Shown here one piece after another: positions 40,110 to 52,880 of a stretch of 64,000 nt of DNA. Below the pieces are notes generated by a model. The model was given only the letters and a program-made list of their open reading frames with translations, was not told where the DNA came from and ran no database searches. Every line of letters begins with the position of its first letter. Positions within the stretch are counted from its first letter, which is position 1. Made by a program: the position numbers and the translations under genes. The DNA is from Aromatoleum buckelii (GTDB lineage Bacteria; Pseudomonadota; Gammaproteobacteria; Burkholderiales; Rhodocyclaceae): assembly GCF_012910785.2 (NCBI RefSeq), contig NZ_WTVH02000009.1, forward strand, positions 922,464-986,463, written 5' to 3'.

Positions 40110-41024
40110 ATGAGCCTGCTCGACACCCTGCGCCGCCTGTTTCGACCCGCGCCGCTGCCGACCCGCCCGTATCGTGGACTGCGCGAGAAGTCGGTCCAGT
40201 GCATCGGCCCCCACGGCCTGCATCGCATGGCCTATACGGAATGGGGCGACCCGGCGAACCGCAAGGTGCTTGTCTGCGCGCACGGGCTGACGCGCAACGG
40301 CCGCGACTTCGACTTCCTCGCGCAGGCGCTCGCCGACGACTACCGCGTCGTCTGCCCCGACGTCGTCGGCCGCGGGCGCAGCGACTGGCTCGGCGTCAAG
40401 ACCGATTACGGCTTTCCGCTGTACGTTGCCGACATGATCACGCTGCTCGCGCGGGTCGACGCCGACACCGTGCATTGGGTCGGCACCTCGATGGGCGGCA
40501 TCATCGGCATGCTGATCGCCAGCCAGCCGCACACGCCGATCTCGCGCCTGGTGCTCAACGACGTCGGGCCGGTGATCACTGCGGTGTCGCTGCGGCGCAT
40601 CGGCGAATACGTCGGCAAGGCGCCCAAGTTCCCCAGCATGGCCGCTGCCGAAGCCTGGATCCGCGGAGTCAGCGCGCCGTTCGGACCGCTGACCGACGCG
40701 CAGTGGCGACACCTCACGGAATATTCGGTCAGACCGGTCGACGGCGGCTTCGCCATGGTTTATGACCCCGGGATCGGGGATGTCTTCCGCCACACGCCGA
40801 TCACCGTCGATGTCGATCTGTGGGATGTGTACAAGGCGATCCGCTGCCCGACGCTGGTGATCCGCGGGGCGGAATCGGATCTGCTGGAAGCGGAGACCGT
40901 CGCCCGCATGGCGCAGTCCGGGCCGGGCGCGCAGATCGTGGAGTTTCCGGGCGTCGGCCACGCGCCGGTGTTAATGGATGCGTCGCAAATCCGCATCGTG
41001 AGCGACTTCCTCCGCGCCTCCTGA
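40110..41024 (+). CDS. Alpha/beta hydrolase
   Basis: A 304-residue alpha/beta hydrolase fold protein. The oxyanion-side motif is CAHGLTRNGRDFDFLA, then CPDVVGRGRSDWL. The nucleophile elbow is G-T-S-M-G-G, the acid lies in the VIRGAESDLL region and the catalytic His in FPGVGHAPVLM. There is no signal peptide. The substrate is unknown; close relatives are labelled generic esterases or hydrolases. It sits 12 bases upstream of the DUF599 gene, likely co-transcribed. Confidence 0.88.
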   Translation: MSLLDTLRRLFRPAPLPTRPYRGLREKSVQCIGPHGLHRMAYTEWGDPANRKVLVCAHGLTRNGRDFDFLAQALADDYRVVCPDVVGRGRSDWLGVKTDYGFPLYVADMITLLARVDADTVHWVGTSMGGIIGMLIASQPHTPISRLVLNDVGPVITAVSLRRIGEYVGKAPKFPSMAAAEAWIRGVSAPFGPLTDAQWRHLTEYSVRPVDGGFAMVYDPGIGDVFRHTPITVDVDLWDVYKAIRCPTLVIRGAESDLLEAETVARMAQSGPGAQIVEFPGVGHAPVLMDASQIRIVSDFLRAS

Positions 41025-41036
41025 GCAACGGCCGCG

Positions 41037-41738
41037 ATGAAGGAATTCATGACGGCGATCTCAGCACCCGATTGGGCGGGGCTGTGCTGGTTCCTCGTCG
41101 CGTGGGTCGGCTATGGCTGGTTTTCGGAACGCAGCCGCTGGGCCCGCGACGGCCTGATGGGGGTCACGCATCGTTACCGGCTGGAATGGGCGCGCCAGCT
41201 CGTGCAGCGCGAGATGCGCATGACCGATGCGGCGCTGGTCGGCAACCTGATGCAGAGCGTGTCGTTCTACGCGAGCACGACGATCTACATCATCGCCGGC
41301 CTGCTCGCGGTGCTCGGCGCACTCGACCCGGTGATCCGCTTTGCCGCCGACCTGCCGTTCGCACGGGAAACTTCGCGCGCAGTATCGGAAGTGAAGCTGC
41401 TGCTGCTATTGACGGTGTTCGTCGTCGCGTATTTCAAGTTCACGTGGTCGCTGCGCCAGTTCAACCTGCTGTCGATCCTGATCGGCGCGAGTCCCCACAT
41501 ACGCGGCGGCGAAGATGCGGACGCAACGGTGAACCGCCTCGCCACGGTCAACTGGCTGGCCGGCGACGAGTTCAACCGCGGCATCCGCGCCTATTATTTC
41601 GGCATCGCCGCAGTCACCTGGTTCATCCAGCCGTGGCTGTTCATCGGGGTCACGACGATCGTCGTAGTCGTGCTCTACCGCCGCGACTTCTCGTCGCCGG
41701 TTCTCGCGTCGCTGGTGCAGGCTCGCGCCGGCCAATGA
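41037..41738 (+). CDS. DUF599 family membrane protein
   Basis: A 233-residue inner membrane protein with four predicted helices (about 13-32, 73-93, 122-140 and 190-215). DUF599 marks are VGYGWFSERSRW, LMGVTHRYRLEWARQL, DAALVGNLMQSVSFYASTTIYIIAGLLA and the conserved FKFTWSLRQFNLLSILIGASP. The function is unknown. It is probably in an operon with the upstream hydrolase. Confidence 0.9.
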   Translation: MKEFMTAISAPDWAGLCWFLVAWVGYGWFSERSRWARDGLMGVTHRYRLEWARQLVQREMRMTDAALVGNLMQSVSFYASTTIYIIAGLLAVLGALDPVIRFAADLPFARETSRAVSEVKLLLLLTVFVVAYFKFTWSLRQFNLLSILIGASPHIRGGEDADATVNRLATVNWLAGDEFNRGIRAYYFGIAAVTWFIQPWLFIGVTTIVVVVLYRRDFSSPVLASLVQARAGQ

Positions 41739-41759
41739 GCGGCTGCCCGGCGACCGCTG

Positions 41760-42200
41760 CTAGCCGGTCGATTGCGGTCCTTGCGGCTGGCCGTCGTCCG
41801 CGGACGCTTCCGGCTCGAGCCGGATCGATGCCGAATTGATGCAGTAGCGCAAGCCCGTCGGCTGCGGCCCGTCCTCGAACACGTGCCCGAGGTGCGCGCC
41901 GCATTCGTGGCACAGCACTTCGGTGCGCTGCATGAAGTGGCTGCGGTCGTCTGCGGTCTCGACGTTTTCGGGCACCGCCGCGATCCAGAAACTCGGCCAG
42001 CCGCAGCCGGCGTCGAACTTGTGTTCCGAACTGAACAGCAGGGCGCCGCAGCCTATGCAGCGGTACTCGCCTTTGTCCCAGCAATCCCAGTATTCCCCGG
42101 TGAAGGCGCGCTCGGTGCCTTTTTCCCGCGTCACCTGGAATTGCGCGGGAGTGAGCTGCGCGCGCCATTCGGCTTCGGGCTTGGCGACTTTGCGGTTCAT
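41760..42200 (-). CDS. msrB: Peptide-methionine (R)-S-oxide reductase
   Basis: A 146-residue MsrB that reduces methionine-R-sulfoxide in proteins. The structural zinc is held by C48-x2-C51 and C97-x2-C100. Catalytic Cys120 is in [13 protein letters not shown], with the conserved [10 protein letters not shown] before it. Family motifs [15 protein letters not shown] and [11 protein letters not shown] are present, the latter with a possible resolving Cys66. No signal peptide means a cytoplasmic form. Length and motifs are fully normal. Confidence 0.97.
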   Translation of the reverse strand: MNRKVAKPEAEWRAQLTPAQFQVTREKGTERAFTGEYWDCWDKGEYRCIGCGALLFSSEHKFDAGCGWPSFWIAAVPENVETADDRSHFMQRTEVLCHECGAHLGHVFEDGPQPTGLRYCINSASIRLEPEASADDGQPQGPQSTG

Positions 42201-42238
42201 GATTACTCCTCGTGTCGGGCCCGACTGCCGGGGCTGCT

Positions 42239-43408
42239 TCAGTGCAGGTGCCGCGGCGTCGGCTCGCCGTGTTCTTCGGGCATTTCGGCGTGCACGATCT
42301 CGCCTTCGGGGGAAGGGTAGAGCGGGGCGCCGCAGTCATCGCAGTATTCGAGCGGAAAACGGTGCTCGAGGTTCACGATTTCGGTGACGCCACAGTCGCG
42401 CAGCACGGCTTCAATCTGCGCCGGACTGTCGGCGTTGTCGTCCTCGGCCCCGAGCAGCGGCCAGACCACGCCGTGTACCACCTCGTCCTTGCCGCGCAAG
42501 GTCAGGCCGACGCGGTATTCCTCGAGCTCACGCTCGTGGAACGGCGCGATCACTGCGCGCAGGTTCCCGGCCGGCGCTTCCATCTCGGCGCCGAGGAAAG
42601 CCACCGATGCGCGGATCGCATACGGCCGGCTGTCCTTGTCGGCCTGCCGGCTGGCGGCGAAATAGGCGTCGGGCAACACGACTTCCATCGCGCACCCCGG
42701 CAGCAGGGGCATCAGGCACGCGCCGCCCTGCTTGCGCCACTGGCTGAGGGATTGGTCGCGCGATCCACCCGCCTGCTGCCAGCCGAACAGCGCTTCGCCT
42801 TTCGGCACGACGATCGCGGCGAGCAGATAGCGGGTGTCCGACAGGAACTGCGCCGTCTCGGGCATGCCTTCGGTCTCGATATGCAGGTCGCGGCCGGAAA
42901 GCGCCGACTGCCCCAGCTTGGCGGCGAATTCGGCGGTGGCGCTGTAGCCTTGCGGCAACTGGTCGGGGCTGAACAGGAAATCGGCCAGCGCGAGCTTGAC
43001 GTGATCGGCGAGGACGTGGGCCTGCAGATGCACCCGCAGGTTCGCGAGCACGGCGGACGAAATGGTCGTCGCCGGGATGCGGTAGCGCGACCACGCGAGC
43101 ACCGGCGCGGCGATCAGCAGGATGTCGTGCTCGGGCGACACGCCCGGTGCGCTTTCGGCGCGCGACTCGATGAAATCGGCCAGTTCGTCGTAGCCGGGCG
43201 AGTCGGCGCTGTACAGGTGGTCGAGCGCAGCGTTCAGGGTTTCCTCTTCGCTGTCGGCGAGCAGGCCGTCGATGGCCGCACACAGATGGCGGTCCCAATA
43301 ATGGTCTTCGGCACGGCTACCGGATTCGGCCAGGCCCGTTGCGAGCCAGATCAGCTGTTCGGCTTCGCGGCCCAAACCGCCGCGGCGCTTTTGACGTGTT
43401 CGTTTCAT
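42239..43408 (-). CDS. DUF2863 family protein
   Basis: A 389-residue protein of the DUF2863 type found mainly in betaproteobacteria. It has an N-terminal basic stretch [47 protein letters not shown], a central [22 protein letters not shown] and a C-terminal zinc-ribbon-like [23 protein letters not shown]. No catalytic motif or membrane segment is seen. The function is unknown. It lies 38 bases upstream of msrB in the same direction, so the two may be co-transcribed. Confidence 0.8.
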   Translation of the reverse strand: MKRTRQKRRGGLGREAEQLIWLATGLAESGSRAEDHYWDRHLCAAIDGLLADSEEETLNAALDHLYSADSPGYDELADFIESRAESAPGVSPEHDILLIAAPVLAWSRYRIPATTISSAVLANLRVHLQAHVLADHVKLALADFLFSPDQLPQGYSATAEFAAKLGQSALSGRDLHIETEGMPETAQFLSDTRYLLAAIVVPKGEALFGWQQAGGSRDQSLSQWRKQGGACLMPLLPGCAMEVVLPDAYFAASRQADKDSRPYAIRASVAFLGAEMEAPAGNLRAVIAPFHERELEEYRVGLTLRGKDEVVHGVVWPLLGAEDDNADSPAQIEAVLRDCGVTEIVNLEHRFPLEYCDDCGAPLYPSPEGEIVHAEMPEEHGEPTPRHLH

Positions 43409-43526
43409 CCGTAAATTCCTGTTTGGGTGATGATTGCCGCTGTCGGACTCTCAAGAAAACGCTGGGCCGTCCCAAGTTTTCTAGTCCCCTCGGGGCGGAA
43501 ACGGCAAAGCCGCTTCCTCGGGGCGC

Positions 43527-44360
43527 TCAGTACGCCGGGCGGTTCAGCCGCACGGCCTGCAGAATGGTAGCCGATATCTCTTCGATGGATTTGCTCGTGG
43601 AATCGAGCCACTGGATGTTTTCGCGACGCATCAGCTTTTGCGCCGCGTCGATCTCGAAGCGGCAGTTTTCGATCGACGCGTAGCGGCTGTTCGGGCGCCG
43701 CTCCTGGCGGATCTGCGACAGGCGCTCGGGCGCGATCGTCAGGCCGAAGAGCTTGCTGCGGTAACGATGCAGCTCTCCAGGGAGCTTATTGCGGTCGAAA
43801 TCCTCCGGGATCAGCGGGTAGTTGGCGGCCTTAACGCCGAACTGAACCGCCAGATACAGGCTCGTCGGCGTCTTGCCCGAGCGTGAAACGCCGACGAGGA
43901 TCACGTCGGCATCCGCCAGTTCGCCGTCCGACGATACGCCGTCGTCGTGCGCCATCGCGAAGTTGATCGCCTCGATGCGCGCCTTGTAGTCGCTGCTCTC
44001 GGCAATGCCGTGAAAGCGCCCGACGGTGTGTGTCGAACGCTGGCCGAGTTCAGCCTCGAGCGGATTGATGAACTGCTCGAACAGATCGACGAACAGCGCA
44101 TCGACTTCGCGCAACCCGCTCAGCGGGTCGGGGTTCACCAGCGTGCTGAAGACGATCGGGCGCACGCCGTCCATCGCCGCGGTTTCGCGGATCTGGCGCG
44201 CGCAGTCGAGCGCCTTGTCGAGATCATCGACGAACGGCACGCGGACTTGCCGGAAGCGGGCGTCGGGAAACTGGGCGAGGAGGCTGTGGCCGAGCGTCTC
44301 GGCGGTGATGCCGGTGCCGTCGGAGATGAAAAAGACGGTACGGATGGGAGTGTCGCTCAT
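43527..44360 (-). CDS. ppsR: Phosphoenolpyruvate synthase regulatory protein (kinase/pyrophosphorylase)
   Basis: A 277-residue DUF299 bifunctional enzyme. It inactivates PpsA by ADP-dependent phosphorylation of a Thr next to the catalytic His and reactivates it by phosphate-dependent removal. It opens [23 protein letters not shown], has the nucleotide-binding loop [15 protein letters not shown] and the closing [16 protein letters not shown]. The start ATG at 44360 fits family N-termini. It is divergent from ppsA with 108 bases between, a classic pairing of regulator and target. Confidence 0.96.
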   Translation of the reverse strand: MSDTPIRTVFFISDGTGITAETLGHSLLAQFPDARFRQVRVPFVDDLDKALDCARQIRETAAMDGVRPIVFSTLVNPDPLSGLREVDALFVDLFEQFINPLEAELGQRSTHTVGRFHGIAESSDYKARIEAINFAMAHDDGVSSDGELADADVILVGVSRSGKTPTSLYLAVQFGVKAANYPLIPEDFDRNKLPGELHRYRSKLFGLTIAPERLSQIRQERRPNSRYASIENCRFEIDAAQKLMRRENIQWLDSTSKSIEEISATILQAVRLNRPAY

Positions 44361-44468
44361 GTTTTGCGCCAGAAAAGTGGCATTGGGGAAAACCTGCCGT
44401 GCGGCAGAGCAGCATTTTTCGCTAAAATCGGATTTTGCTTTCTCCCCCACAAAATCGGAAGGCCATTC

Positions 44469-46835
44469 ATGACTCGTTACGTCATTCCCTTCACTGAACT
44501 GCGCATGTCAGACGTGGAGCAGGTCGGTGGCAAGAACGCCTCGCTTGGCGAGATGATCAGCCAGTTGCCTGCCAGCGTTCGTGTTCCCGGCGGTTTCGCG
44601 ACCACCGCCGACGCGTTCCGTGAATTCCTGGCCCACCAGGGGCTTGCCGGGCGCATCGCTGCCGCACTCGACGCGCTCGACGTGGATGACGTGAACACGC
44701 TGGCGAAGACCGGCGCGCAGATCCGCCAGTGGATCGTCGATACGCCTTTCCCTGCCAAGCTCGAAGAAGAGATTCGCACAGCGTACAACGCGTTGACCGC
44801 CGAAGGCGAGGGGAGCTTCGCGGTGCGCTCCTCGGCGACCGCCGAGGATCTGCCGGACGCGTCGTTCGCGGGCCAGCAGGAAACCTTCCTGAACATCCAC
44901 GGCTACGAGCACATCCTGCACGCGATGAAGGAAGTGTTCGCGTCGCTGTACAACGACCGCGCGATCTCGTACCGCGTGCACAAGGGCTTCACGCATGCCG
45001 AAGTCGCGCTGTCGGCGGGCGTGCAGCGCATGGTGCGTTCGGATACCGGCGCGTCGGGCGTGATGTTCACGATCGACACCGAATCCGGGTTCAACGATGT
45101 CGTCTTCATTACCGCGTCCTACGGGCTCGGCGAGACGGTCGTGCAGGGGGCGGTGAACCCGGACGAGTTCTACGTGCACAAGTCGACGCTCGCGCTCGGC
45201 AAGCCGGCGGTGATCCGCCGCAACCTGGGTTCGAAGCTGATCAAGATGGTTTTCGCCGACAAGAAGGAGGCGGGCAAGTCGGTCCGCACCGTCGACGTCG
45301 CCGAAGCTGACCGCGTCAAGTTCTCTCTGACCAACGAAGACGTGCTCGAACTCGCGCGCTACGCCGTGATCATCGAGAAGCACTACGGCCGGCCGATGGA
45401 CATCGAGTGGGGCAAGGACGGCGAGGATGGCAAGCTGTACATCCTGCAGGCGCGCCCCGAGACGGTGAAAAGCCAGTCTTCCGGCCACGTGATGGAAAAA
45501 TACCGCCTCAAGCAGTACGGCAAGTCGCTGACGCACGGCCGCGCGATCGGCCAGAAGATCGGCGTCGGCACGGTGCGCGTCGTCGCCGATGCGTCGGAGA
45601 TGAGCCGCGTTCAGGCCGGCGACATCCTCGTCACCGACATGACCGACCCGAACTGGGAGCCGGTGATGAAGCGCGCCAGCGCGATCGTCACCAACCGCGG
45701 CGGGCGCACCTGCCACGCGGCGATCATCGCGCGCGAGCTCGGCATTCCGGCGATCGTCGGCTGCGGCAACGCGACCGAAGTGCTCGACGAGGGCGACTCG
45801 GTGACCGTGTCGTGCGCCGAAGGCGACACCGGCTATGTGTATCGCGGCCGGCTCGACTTCGAGGTCGTCACGACCGATATGGGGAACCTGCCCGAGATTC
45901 CGGTCAAGATCATGATGAACGTCGGCAATCCGGAACTCGCGTTCGAGTTCGCGCAGATCCCGAACGGCGGCGTCGGCCTCGCGCGCCTCGAGTTCGTCAT
46001 CAACAACATGATCGGCATCCACCCGAAGGCGATCCTGGAACTGTCGCAGGTGCCGGCGAGCCTGAGGGACGAGATCCTGCGCCGCTCGCGCGGCTACGCG
46101 ACACCGAAGCAGTTCTTCATCGAGAAGCTCGTCGAAGGGGTCGCTACGATCGCCGCCGCGTTCTATCCGAAGCCGGTCATCGTGCGCATGTCCGACTTCA
46201 AGTCGAACGAATACCGCAAGCTGCTCGGCGGCGAGATCTACGAGCCGGAGGAAGAAAACCCGATGCTGGGCTTTCGCGGCGCGTCGCGCTATATCGCGCA
46301 CAGCTTCCGCGACTGCTTCGAGCTCGAATGCACCGCGATGAAGAAGGTGCGCAACGAGCTCGGCCTCACCAACGTGCAGATCATGATTCCGTTCGTGCGC
46401 AACGTCGAGGAGGCCGCCGGCGTCGTCGAACTGCTCGCCGAGCACGGCCTGAAGCGCGGCGTCAATGACCTCAAGCTGATCATGATGTGCGAGATCCCGT
46501 CGAACGCGCTGCTCGCCGACGCGTTCCTCGAGCATTTCGACGGCTTCTCGATCGGCTCGAACGACCTGACCCAGCTCACGCTCGGCCTCGACCGCGACTC
46601 CGGCCTCGTCGCGCACGCGTTCGATGAGCGCGATCCGGCGGTCAAGCAGCTGCTGTCGATGGCGATCCAGTCCGCGAACCGCCTCGGCAAATACGTCGGC
46701 ATCTGCGGCCAGGGCCCGTCGGATCACGCGGATTTCGCCGAATGGCTGATGGACGAAGGCATCCAGACGATTTCGCTGAATCCCGACACGGTGATCGACA
46801 CCTGGCTGAAGCTGGCGGCGCACGTCAAGAACTGA
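44469..46835 (+). CDS. ppsA: Phosphoenolpyruvate synthase
   Basis: A 788-residue enzyme that makes phosphoenolpyruvate from pyruvate and ATP, needed for growth on acids and aromatic compounds. The N-terminal ATP-grasp has [12 protein letters not shown] and [20 protein letters not shown]. The phospho-His domain has the motif [15 protein letters not shown] with the Thr target of PpsR next to the His. The C-terminal PEP-binding barrel has [19 protein letters not shown] and [15 protein letters not shown]. The start has GGAAGG about 7 bases upstream. Length is normal. Confidence 0.98.
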   Translation: MTRYVIPFTELRMSDVEQVGGKNASLGEMISQLPASVRVPGGFATTADAFREFLAHQGLAGRIAAALDALDVDDVNTLAKTGAQIRQWIVDTPFPAKLEEEIRTAYNALTAEGEGSFAVRSSATAEDLPDASFAGQQETFLNIHGYEHILHAMKEVFASLYNDRAISYRVHKGFTHAEVALSAGVQRMVRSDTGASGVMFTIDTESGFNDVVFITASYGLGETVVQGAVNPDEFYVHKSTLALGKPAVIRRNLGSKLIKMVFADKKEAGKSVRTVDVAEADRVKFSLTNEDVLELARYAVIIEKHYGRPMDIEWGKDGEDGKLYILQARPETVKSQSSGHVMEKYRLKQYGKSLTHGRAIGQKIGVGTVRVVADASEMSRVQAGDILVTDMTDPNWEPVMKRASAIVTNRGGRTCHAAIIARELGIPAIVGCGNATEVLDEGDSVTVSCAEGDTGYVYRGRLDFEVVTTDMGNLPEIPVKIMMNVGNPELAFEFAQIPNGGVGLARLEFVINNMIGIHPKAILELSQVPASLRDEILRRSRGYATPKQFFIEKLVEGVATIAAAFYPKPVIVRMSDFKSNEYRKLLGGEIYEPEEENPMLGFRGASRYIAHSFRDCFELECTAMKKVRNELGLTNVQIMIPFVRNVEEAAGVVELLAEHGLKRGVNDLKLIMMCEIPSNALLADAFLEHFDGFSIGSNDLTQLTLGLDRDSGLVAHAFDERDPAVKQLLSMAIQSANRLGKYVGICGQGPSDHADFAEWLMDEGIQTISLNPDTVIDTWLKLAAHVKN

Positions 46836-46857
46836 TTCCGCGAGCCCGTTGCCCAAT

Positions 46858-46884
46858 GAGCAGCTCCCCATGCGGGAGCTGCTC
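46858..46884 (+). terminator. Hairpin after ppsA (weak terminator candidate)
   Basis: A perfect 11-bp stem GAGCAGCTCCC/GGGAGCTGCTC with a 5-base loop, 23 bases after the ppsA stop. No T-run follows, so termination is uncertain and transcription may continue into the next gene. Confidence 0.45.
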
Positions 46885-46916
46885 GATCCCTGCCATCCCG
46901 CTGAAAAGGAACAACA

Positions 46917-47300
46917 ATGAGCGCAATCGATGCCGTGACCCGGGAGCTCCTGGACAAGACCGAATTCGTGACCATCGTGACGGAGGGGCTGGACGGTCCC
47001 CACGTCGTTGGCAACTGGGGCGACTATCTGCGCCGGCTGGGGTTCGACGAAGACCGGCTGGTGATGCCGGCCGGCTATTACCGCAAGACCGGGGAGAACC
47101 TGCAACGCAACAATCGCGTCCAGGTGCTCGTCGCGTCCCGCTCCGTCCAAGGGAGTCACGGTCCGGGGCAGGGCTGCGTCCTGCGGGGAACGGCTGCCAT
47201 CCTCGAAGAGGGCGAACTCGCCGAGCGCGCGAAGTCGGCTTTTCCGTGGGCGCGCGGCGCACTCGTGATCACCGTCGAGAGCGTCGAGACCCAGCTCTGA
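46917..47300 (+). CDS. Pyridoxamine 5'-phosphate oxidase-like flavin-binding family protein
   Basis: A 127-residue protein with the split-barrel fold of the PNPOx/FMN-binding group: residues TEFVTIVTEG, PHVVGNW, DRLVMPAGYYRKTGENLQRNNRVQVLVAS and GCVLRGTAAIL. It is far too short for a true pyridoxamine phosphate oxidase, so the reaction is unknown. AAAAGGAAC precedes the ATG at good distance. It follows ppsA in the same direction. Confidence 0.75.
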   Translation: MSAIDAVTRELLDKTEFVTIVTEGLDGPHVVGNWGDYLRRLGFDEDRLVMPAGYYRKTGENLQRNNRVQVLVASRSVQGSHGPGQGCVLRGTAAILEEGELAERAKSAFPWARGALVITVESVETQL

Positions 47301-47430
47301 TCGTAGGGCATTCCCGATTATCCGAGGCTGCCCGACGAGGAGCGGCTTGACGTGCGCTGGCAAGCGAACCGCTTCGAAGCCGTCTCGGGCAATCTTCGAC
47401 CTCCGCTCGATTCCTCATGAGGTGCAGCCG

Positions 47431-47931
47431 ATGCTATCGCATCCAGGACCGGTTTCCGTCCGCATCCTTCTGGGCTTGGCGACTCTGCTGCTAGCGCTGG
47501 CGCTCGGCGGCTGCGCGGGAATGCTCGCTCGCGACCCTGTGCGCATGACTGTCGTCGGGATCGAACCGCTCCCGGGCGAAGGCCTCGAGATGCGCTTCAA
47601 CCTCAAGCTTCGGCTTCAGAACCCGAACGAGGTGCCGCTCGACTATGACGGCCTGGCAGTCGAGCTGGAGTTGAACGGCAAGCCGTTTGCGAGCGGGGTC
47701 AGTGACAGGAAAGGCAGCGTGCCGCGGTTCGGCGAAACGCTGTTCCGCGTTCCGGTCACGGTTTCGGCCTTTACCGCGATGCGCCAGGCGCTCGCAATCG
47801 TCGAGGGCGACACGCTCGACGACGTGCCCTACGTTCTGCGCGGCAAACTGGGGGGAGGGGCGTTCGGCGTGACGCGCTTCAGCGAAAAAGGAACGCTGAG
47901 CCTCCCTGGAACGGGCGATCCGGGCAAATGA
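47431..47931 (+). CDS. LEA type 2 family lipoprotein
   Basis: A 166-residue lipoprotein. The signal sequence ends in lipobox LALGGC at about residues 23-28, followed by a LEA14/WHy-type domain (VGIEPLPGEGLEMRFNLKLRLQNPNEVPLDYDGLAVELELNGKPFASGVS), which binds or shields other molecules during stress in plants; the bacterial role is unclear. Start choice: the ATG at 47431 directly precedes the signal peptide; a longer frame from 47347 is not signal-like. Confidence 0.85.
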   Translation: MLSHPGPVSVRILLGLATLLLALALGGCAGMLARDPVRMTVVGIEPLPGEGLEMRFNLKLRLQNPNEVPLDYDGLAVELELNGKPFASGVSDRKGSVPRFGETLFRVPVTVSAFTAMRQALAIVEGDTLDDVPYVLRGKLGGGAFGVTRFSEKGTLSLPGTGDPGK

Positions 47932-48033
47932 GGGCGGGAGGAGATACGCGCTTACGACCCTTTCTTGCTTTCCCCGTCCGCGTGACCCAGATTTCTATCT
48001 CTAACGGCTGTCATTCAGGAAAGGAGTTTTCCG

Positions 48034-48822
48034 ATGAGCGAACGGCTGGATGGGAAGGTCGCTGTCGTCACCGGCGCCGGCAGCGGCATCGGCAAGGCGA
48101 TCGCCGAGCATCTCGCGCGGGCAGGAGCGACAGTGGCGGTCACGGACCTCGACCTGAAGAGCGCCGATGAAGTGGCGCGCGGGATCGTCGCTCTGGGCGG
48201 GCAGGCGAGCGCGCTCGCGATGGACGTGACCGACGAAGCGGCGGTCGATCGCGGCATCGACGAAGTGGCGGCGAAATACGGCAGCGTCGATGTGCTGGTC
48301 TCGAATGCGGGCATCCAGATCGTCAACCCGATCGTCGCCTTCTCGTTCGCCGACTGGAAGAAGCTGCTGGCCGTCCACCTCGACGGCGCCTTTCTGACGA
48401 CGCGCGCGGCGCTGCGGCACATGTATGCCGACAACCGCGGCGGCGTGGTGATCTACATCGGCTCGGTCCATTCCCACTTGGCGTCGCCATTGAAGTCCGG
48501 GTACGTGACGGCCAAGCATGGCCTGCTCGGGCTGGCACGGGTGCTGGCGAAGGAAGGGGCGGCGCACGGGGTGCGCTCGCACGTCGTCTGCCCGGGTTTC
48601 GTGCGCACTCCGTTGGTGGACAAACAGATCCCCGAGCAGGCGAGGGAGCTGGGGATCAGCGAAGAGGAGGTCGTCCGCAAGGTGATGCTCGGCGCTACCG
48701 TCGATGGAGAGTTCACGACGGTAGACGAGATCGCCCGCACGGTGCTGTTCCTCGCCGCGTTCCCCGGTGCCGCCTTCACCGGCCAGTCGTTCATGGTGAG
48801 TCACGGCTGGTACATGCACTGA
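48034..48822 (+). CDS. bdhA: 3-hydroxybutyrate dehydrogenase (SDR family)
   Basis: A 262-residue short-chain dehydrogenase. The cofactor motif is TGAGSGIG (13-20), then NAG, and the catalytic triad Ser144-Tyr157-Lys161. The segment [30 protein letters not shown] is characteristic of D-3-hydroxybutyrate dehydrogenase, which oxidises 3-hydroxybutyrate from polyhydroxybutyrate to acetoacetate with NAD. The final [11 protein letters not shown] agrees. AGGAG lies upstream of the ATG. It is followed within 34 bases by a patatin gene in the same direction. Confidence 0.88.
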   Translation: MSERLDGKVAVVTGAGSGIGKAIAEHLARAGATVAVTDLDLKSADEVARGIVALGGQASALAMDVTDEAAVDRGIDEVAAKYGSVDVLVSNAGIQIVNPIVAFSFADWKKLLAVHLDGAFLTTRAALRHMYADNRGGVVIYIGSVHSHLASPLKSGYVTAKHGLLGLARVLAKEGAAHGVRSHVVCPGFVRTPLVDKQIPEQARELGISEEEVVRKVMLGATVDGEFTTVDEIARTVLFLAAFPGAAFTGQSFMVSHGWYMH

Positions 48823-48856
48823 GCAGGCAGCTGATTCCTTCGCGCCCTCGGGCGCG

Positions 48857-50059
48857 ATGTGCCCCGCCCCTACTTCGATGCCGATGCCATCCCGCTCGCA
48901 GCGCAAAAAATTGCCATTCGAGACTGTCGCCCTGGTGCTCCAGGGCGGCGGCGCGCTGGGGTCGTATCAGGCGGGCGTCTTCGAGGGGCTGGACGAAGCG
49001 GGCATCGAGCCGGAGTGGCTCGCAGGCATTTCGATCGGCGCGTTGAACGTCGCCCTCATCGCCGGCACTCCTCCCGGGGAGCGGGTCGATCGCCTGAGAG
49101 CGTTCTGGGAGACGGTGTGCCAGCCGGTTTTCGTCCAGCCTGCCGCCGACCTGGTTCAGCATTGGGTCGAGCAGTCCGGTGCGAATGCGCGCCGCCTCTT
49201 CAACGCCGTGGCCGCATGGCGTGCGGTGGTCGAAGGCCAGAAGGGATTCTTCACCCCTCGTCTGCCGCCGCCATGGATGGCGCTGACACTACCGGAAGCA
49301 GACGTGAGCTATTACGACACGTCCCAGCTGCACGAGACGCTTTCACGGCTCGTGGACCTCGATCGCATCAATGCGGGGCAGCCGCGGGTATCGGTCGGAG
49401 CGGTTAATGTGCGCACCGGCAATTTCGAATATTTCGACAACACGACGGGCCCGTGGAAGGGACGCCTGCGGCTGGAACATTTCATCGCTTCCGGTTCCCT
49501 CCCGCCCGGTTTCCCGCCCGTGGAGATAGACGGCGAGTTCTACTGGGATGGCGGCCTCATATCGAATACCCCTCTGAGCCACGTCCTCGAGGCCCAGCCT
49601 CGGCGTGATACGCTGGCCTTCCAGGTGGACCTGTGGAGCGCGCTGGGAACCGTTCCGACGAACATTTGGGACGCGCAGGAGCGCCAGAAGGACATCCAGT
49701 ATTCGAGCCGCACTCGCGCGATCACCGATCTGATGGCGCGCGAGCAGGAACTCCGCCGCCTGATCCGGGAACTCCTCCAGTACATCCCGGACGATACGCG
49801 CCTCGGCGACGAGTGGTGCCGCAAGGCGGGTCCGTGGGCCTGTGGGCGCCAGGTCAGCGTGATCCACCTCATCTATCAGGAAAAGGAATGGGACGGACTC
49901 GCGAAAGACTACGAGTTCGGCCCCCTCACGATGCGCGACCACTGGGCGAGCGGTCTCGAGGACATGCGTAGCACGCTGCAACACCGCGACTGGCTAGAGC
50001 GTCCGCCCCGGGATCAGTCCTTCGTTACTCACGCCCTGCACGCCCCGCCCGGTTTGTGA
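48857..50059 (+). CDS. Patatin-like phospholipase (DUF3734-containing)
   Basis: A 400-residue lipid acyl hydrolase. Patatin motifs are the oxyanion loop LQGGGALGSYQAG, the nucleophile elbow G-I-S59-I-G and the catalytic dyad Asp in YWDGGLISNTPL. A C-terminal DUF3734 domain follows (RAITDLMAREQELRRLIRELL, SVIHLIYQEKEWDGLAKDYEFGP). Internal starts at 48878 and 48884 are also possible. The bdhA-patatin pairing recurs in proteobacteria and suggests lipid or polyhydroxybutyrate turnover, but the substrate is not known. Confidence 0.9.
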   Translation: MCPAPTSMPMPSRSQRKKLPFETVALVLQGGGALGSYQAGVFEGLDEAGIEPEWLAGISIGALNVALIAGTPPGERVDRLRAFWETVCQPVFVQPAADLVQHWVEQSGANARRLFNAVAAWRAVVEGQKGFFTPRLPPPWMALTLPEADVSYYDTSQLHETLSRLVDLDRINAGQPRVSVGAVNVRTGNFEYFDNTTGPWKGRLRLEHFIASGSLPPGFPPVEIDGEFYWDGGLISNTPLSHVLEAQPRRDTLAFQVDLWSALGTVPTNIWDAQERQKDIQYSSRTRAITDLMAREQELRRLIRELLQYIPDDTRLGDEWCRKAGPWACGRQVSVIHLIYQEKEWDGLAKDYEFGPLTMRDHWASGLEDMRSTLQHRDWLERPPRDQSFVTHALHAPPGL

Positions 50060-50080
50060 GCCATCCGGGCGGGGAGACTT

Positions 50081-52330
<2,250 letters not shown>

Positions 52331-52388
52331 TTAAGGCTTTGGCGGGTCTAATTTTCGGTCCTCCAGTTTTCGGTTGGAATCAACAGGG

Positions 52389-52409
52389 ATGGGCGTTAGC
52401 CCATTTTTT
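52389..52409 (+). terminator. Attenuator-like hairpin in the rimP leader
   Basis: The stem ATGGGC/GCCCAT with GTTA loop is followed at once by a run of six T and ATTTG, inside the 5' leader between promoter and rimP. It has the form of an intrinsic terminator, so the operon is probably controlled by premature termination or antitermination. The leader is a candidate for autoregulation by NusA. Confidence 0.65.
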
Positions 52410-52425
52410 ATTTGTGGGCGTGGAA

Positions 52426-52854
52426 ATGGACGTCGAAGGTCTGGTTGAACAGGTGGTCAGCGGGCTCGGCTTCGAGCTGGTCGATTTCGAGACTTCCCCG
52501 AAAGGGCGGCTGATGCGCGTCTTCATCGATATCGAGCGGGGCGTGACGGTGGACGATTGTGCCACGGTCAGCAACCAGCTCACCCGCGTGTTCGAAGTCG
52601 AGAACGTCGACTACGACCGGCTCGAAATCTCCTCGCCCGGCCTTGATCGGCCGCTGAAAAAAACCGCCGACTTCGAACGTTTCGCGGGCGACGAAGTGCA
52701 GGTGCGGCTGCGCATGCCGATCGGCAATCAGCGAAATTTCATCGGGGTGCTCGAGGGACTGAGCGAAGGTGTGGTGCGTTTGCGTACCGACAGAGGCGAA
52801 GTTGCCTTTCCCTTCGATGAAATCGAGAAAGCACGCCTGGTACCCAAGTTTTGA
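52426..52854 (+). CDS. rimP: Ribosome maturation factor RimP
   Basis: A 142-residue protein for 30S subunit maturation. Family marks are VEQVVSGLGFELVDFE, MRVFIDIERGVTVDDCATVS, LEISSPGLDRPLKKTADFERFAGDEV and the C-terminal FDEIEKARLVPKF. The ATG at 52426 gives the standard N-terminus; a longer frame from 52339 would translate the leader hairpin. It is the first gene of the operon. Confidence 0.97.
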   Translation: MDVEGLVEQVVSGLGFELVDFETSPKGRLMRVFIDIERGVTVDDCATVSNQLTRVFEVENVDYDRLEISSPGLDRPLKKTADFERFAGDEVQVRLRMPIGNQRNFIGVLEGLSEGVVRLRTDRGEVAFPFDEIEKARLVPKF

Positions 52855-52880
52855 GCTTTCGGATGTGGAGGTTTTGATTA

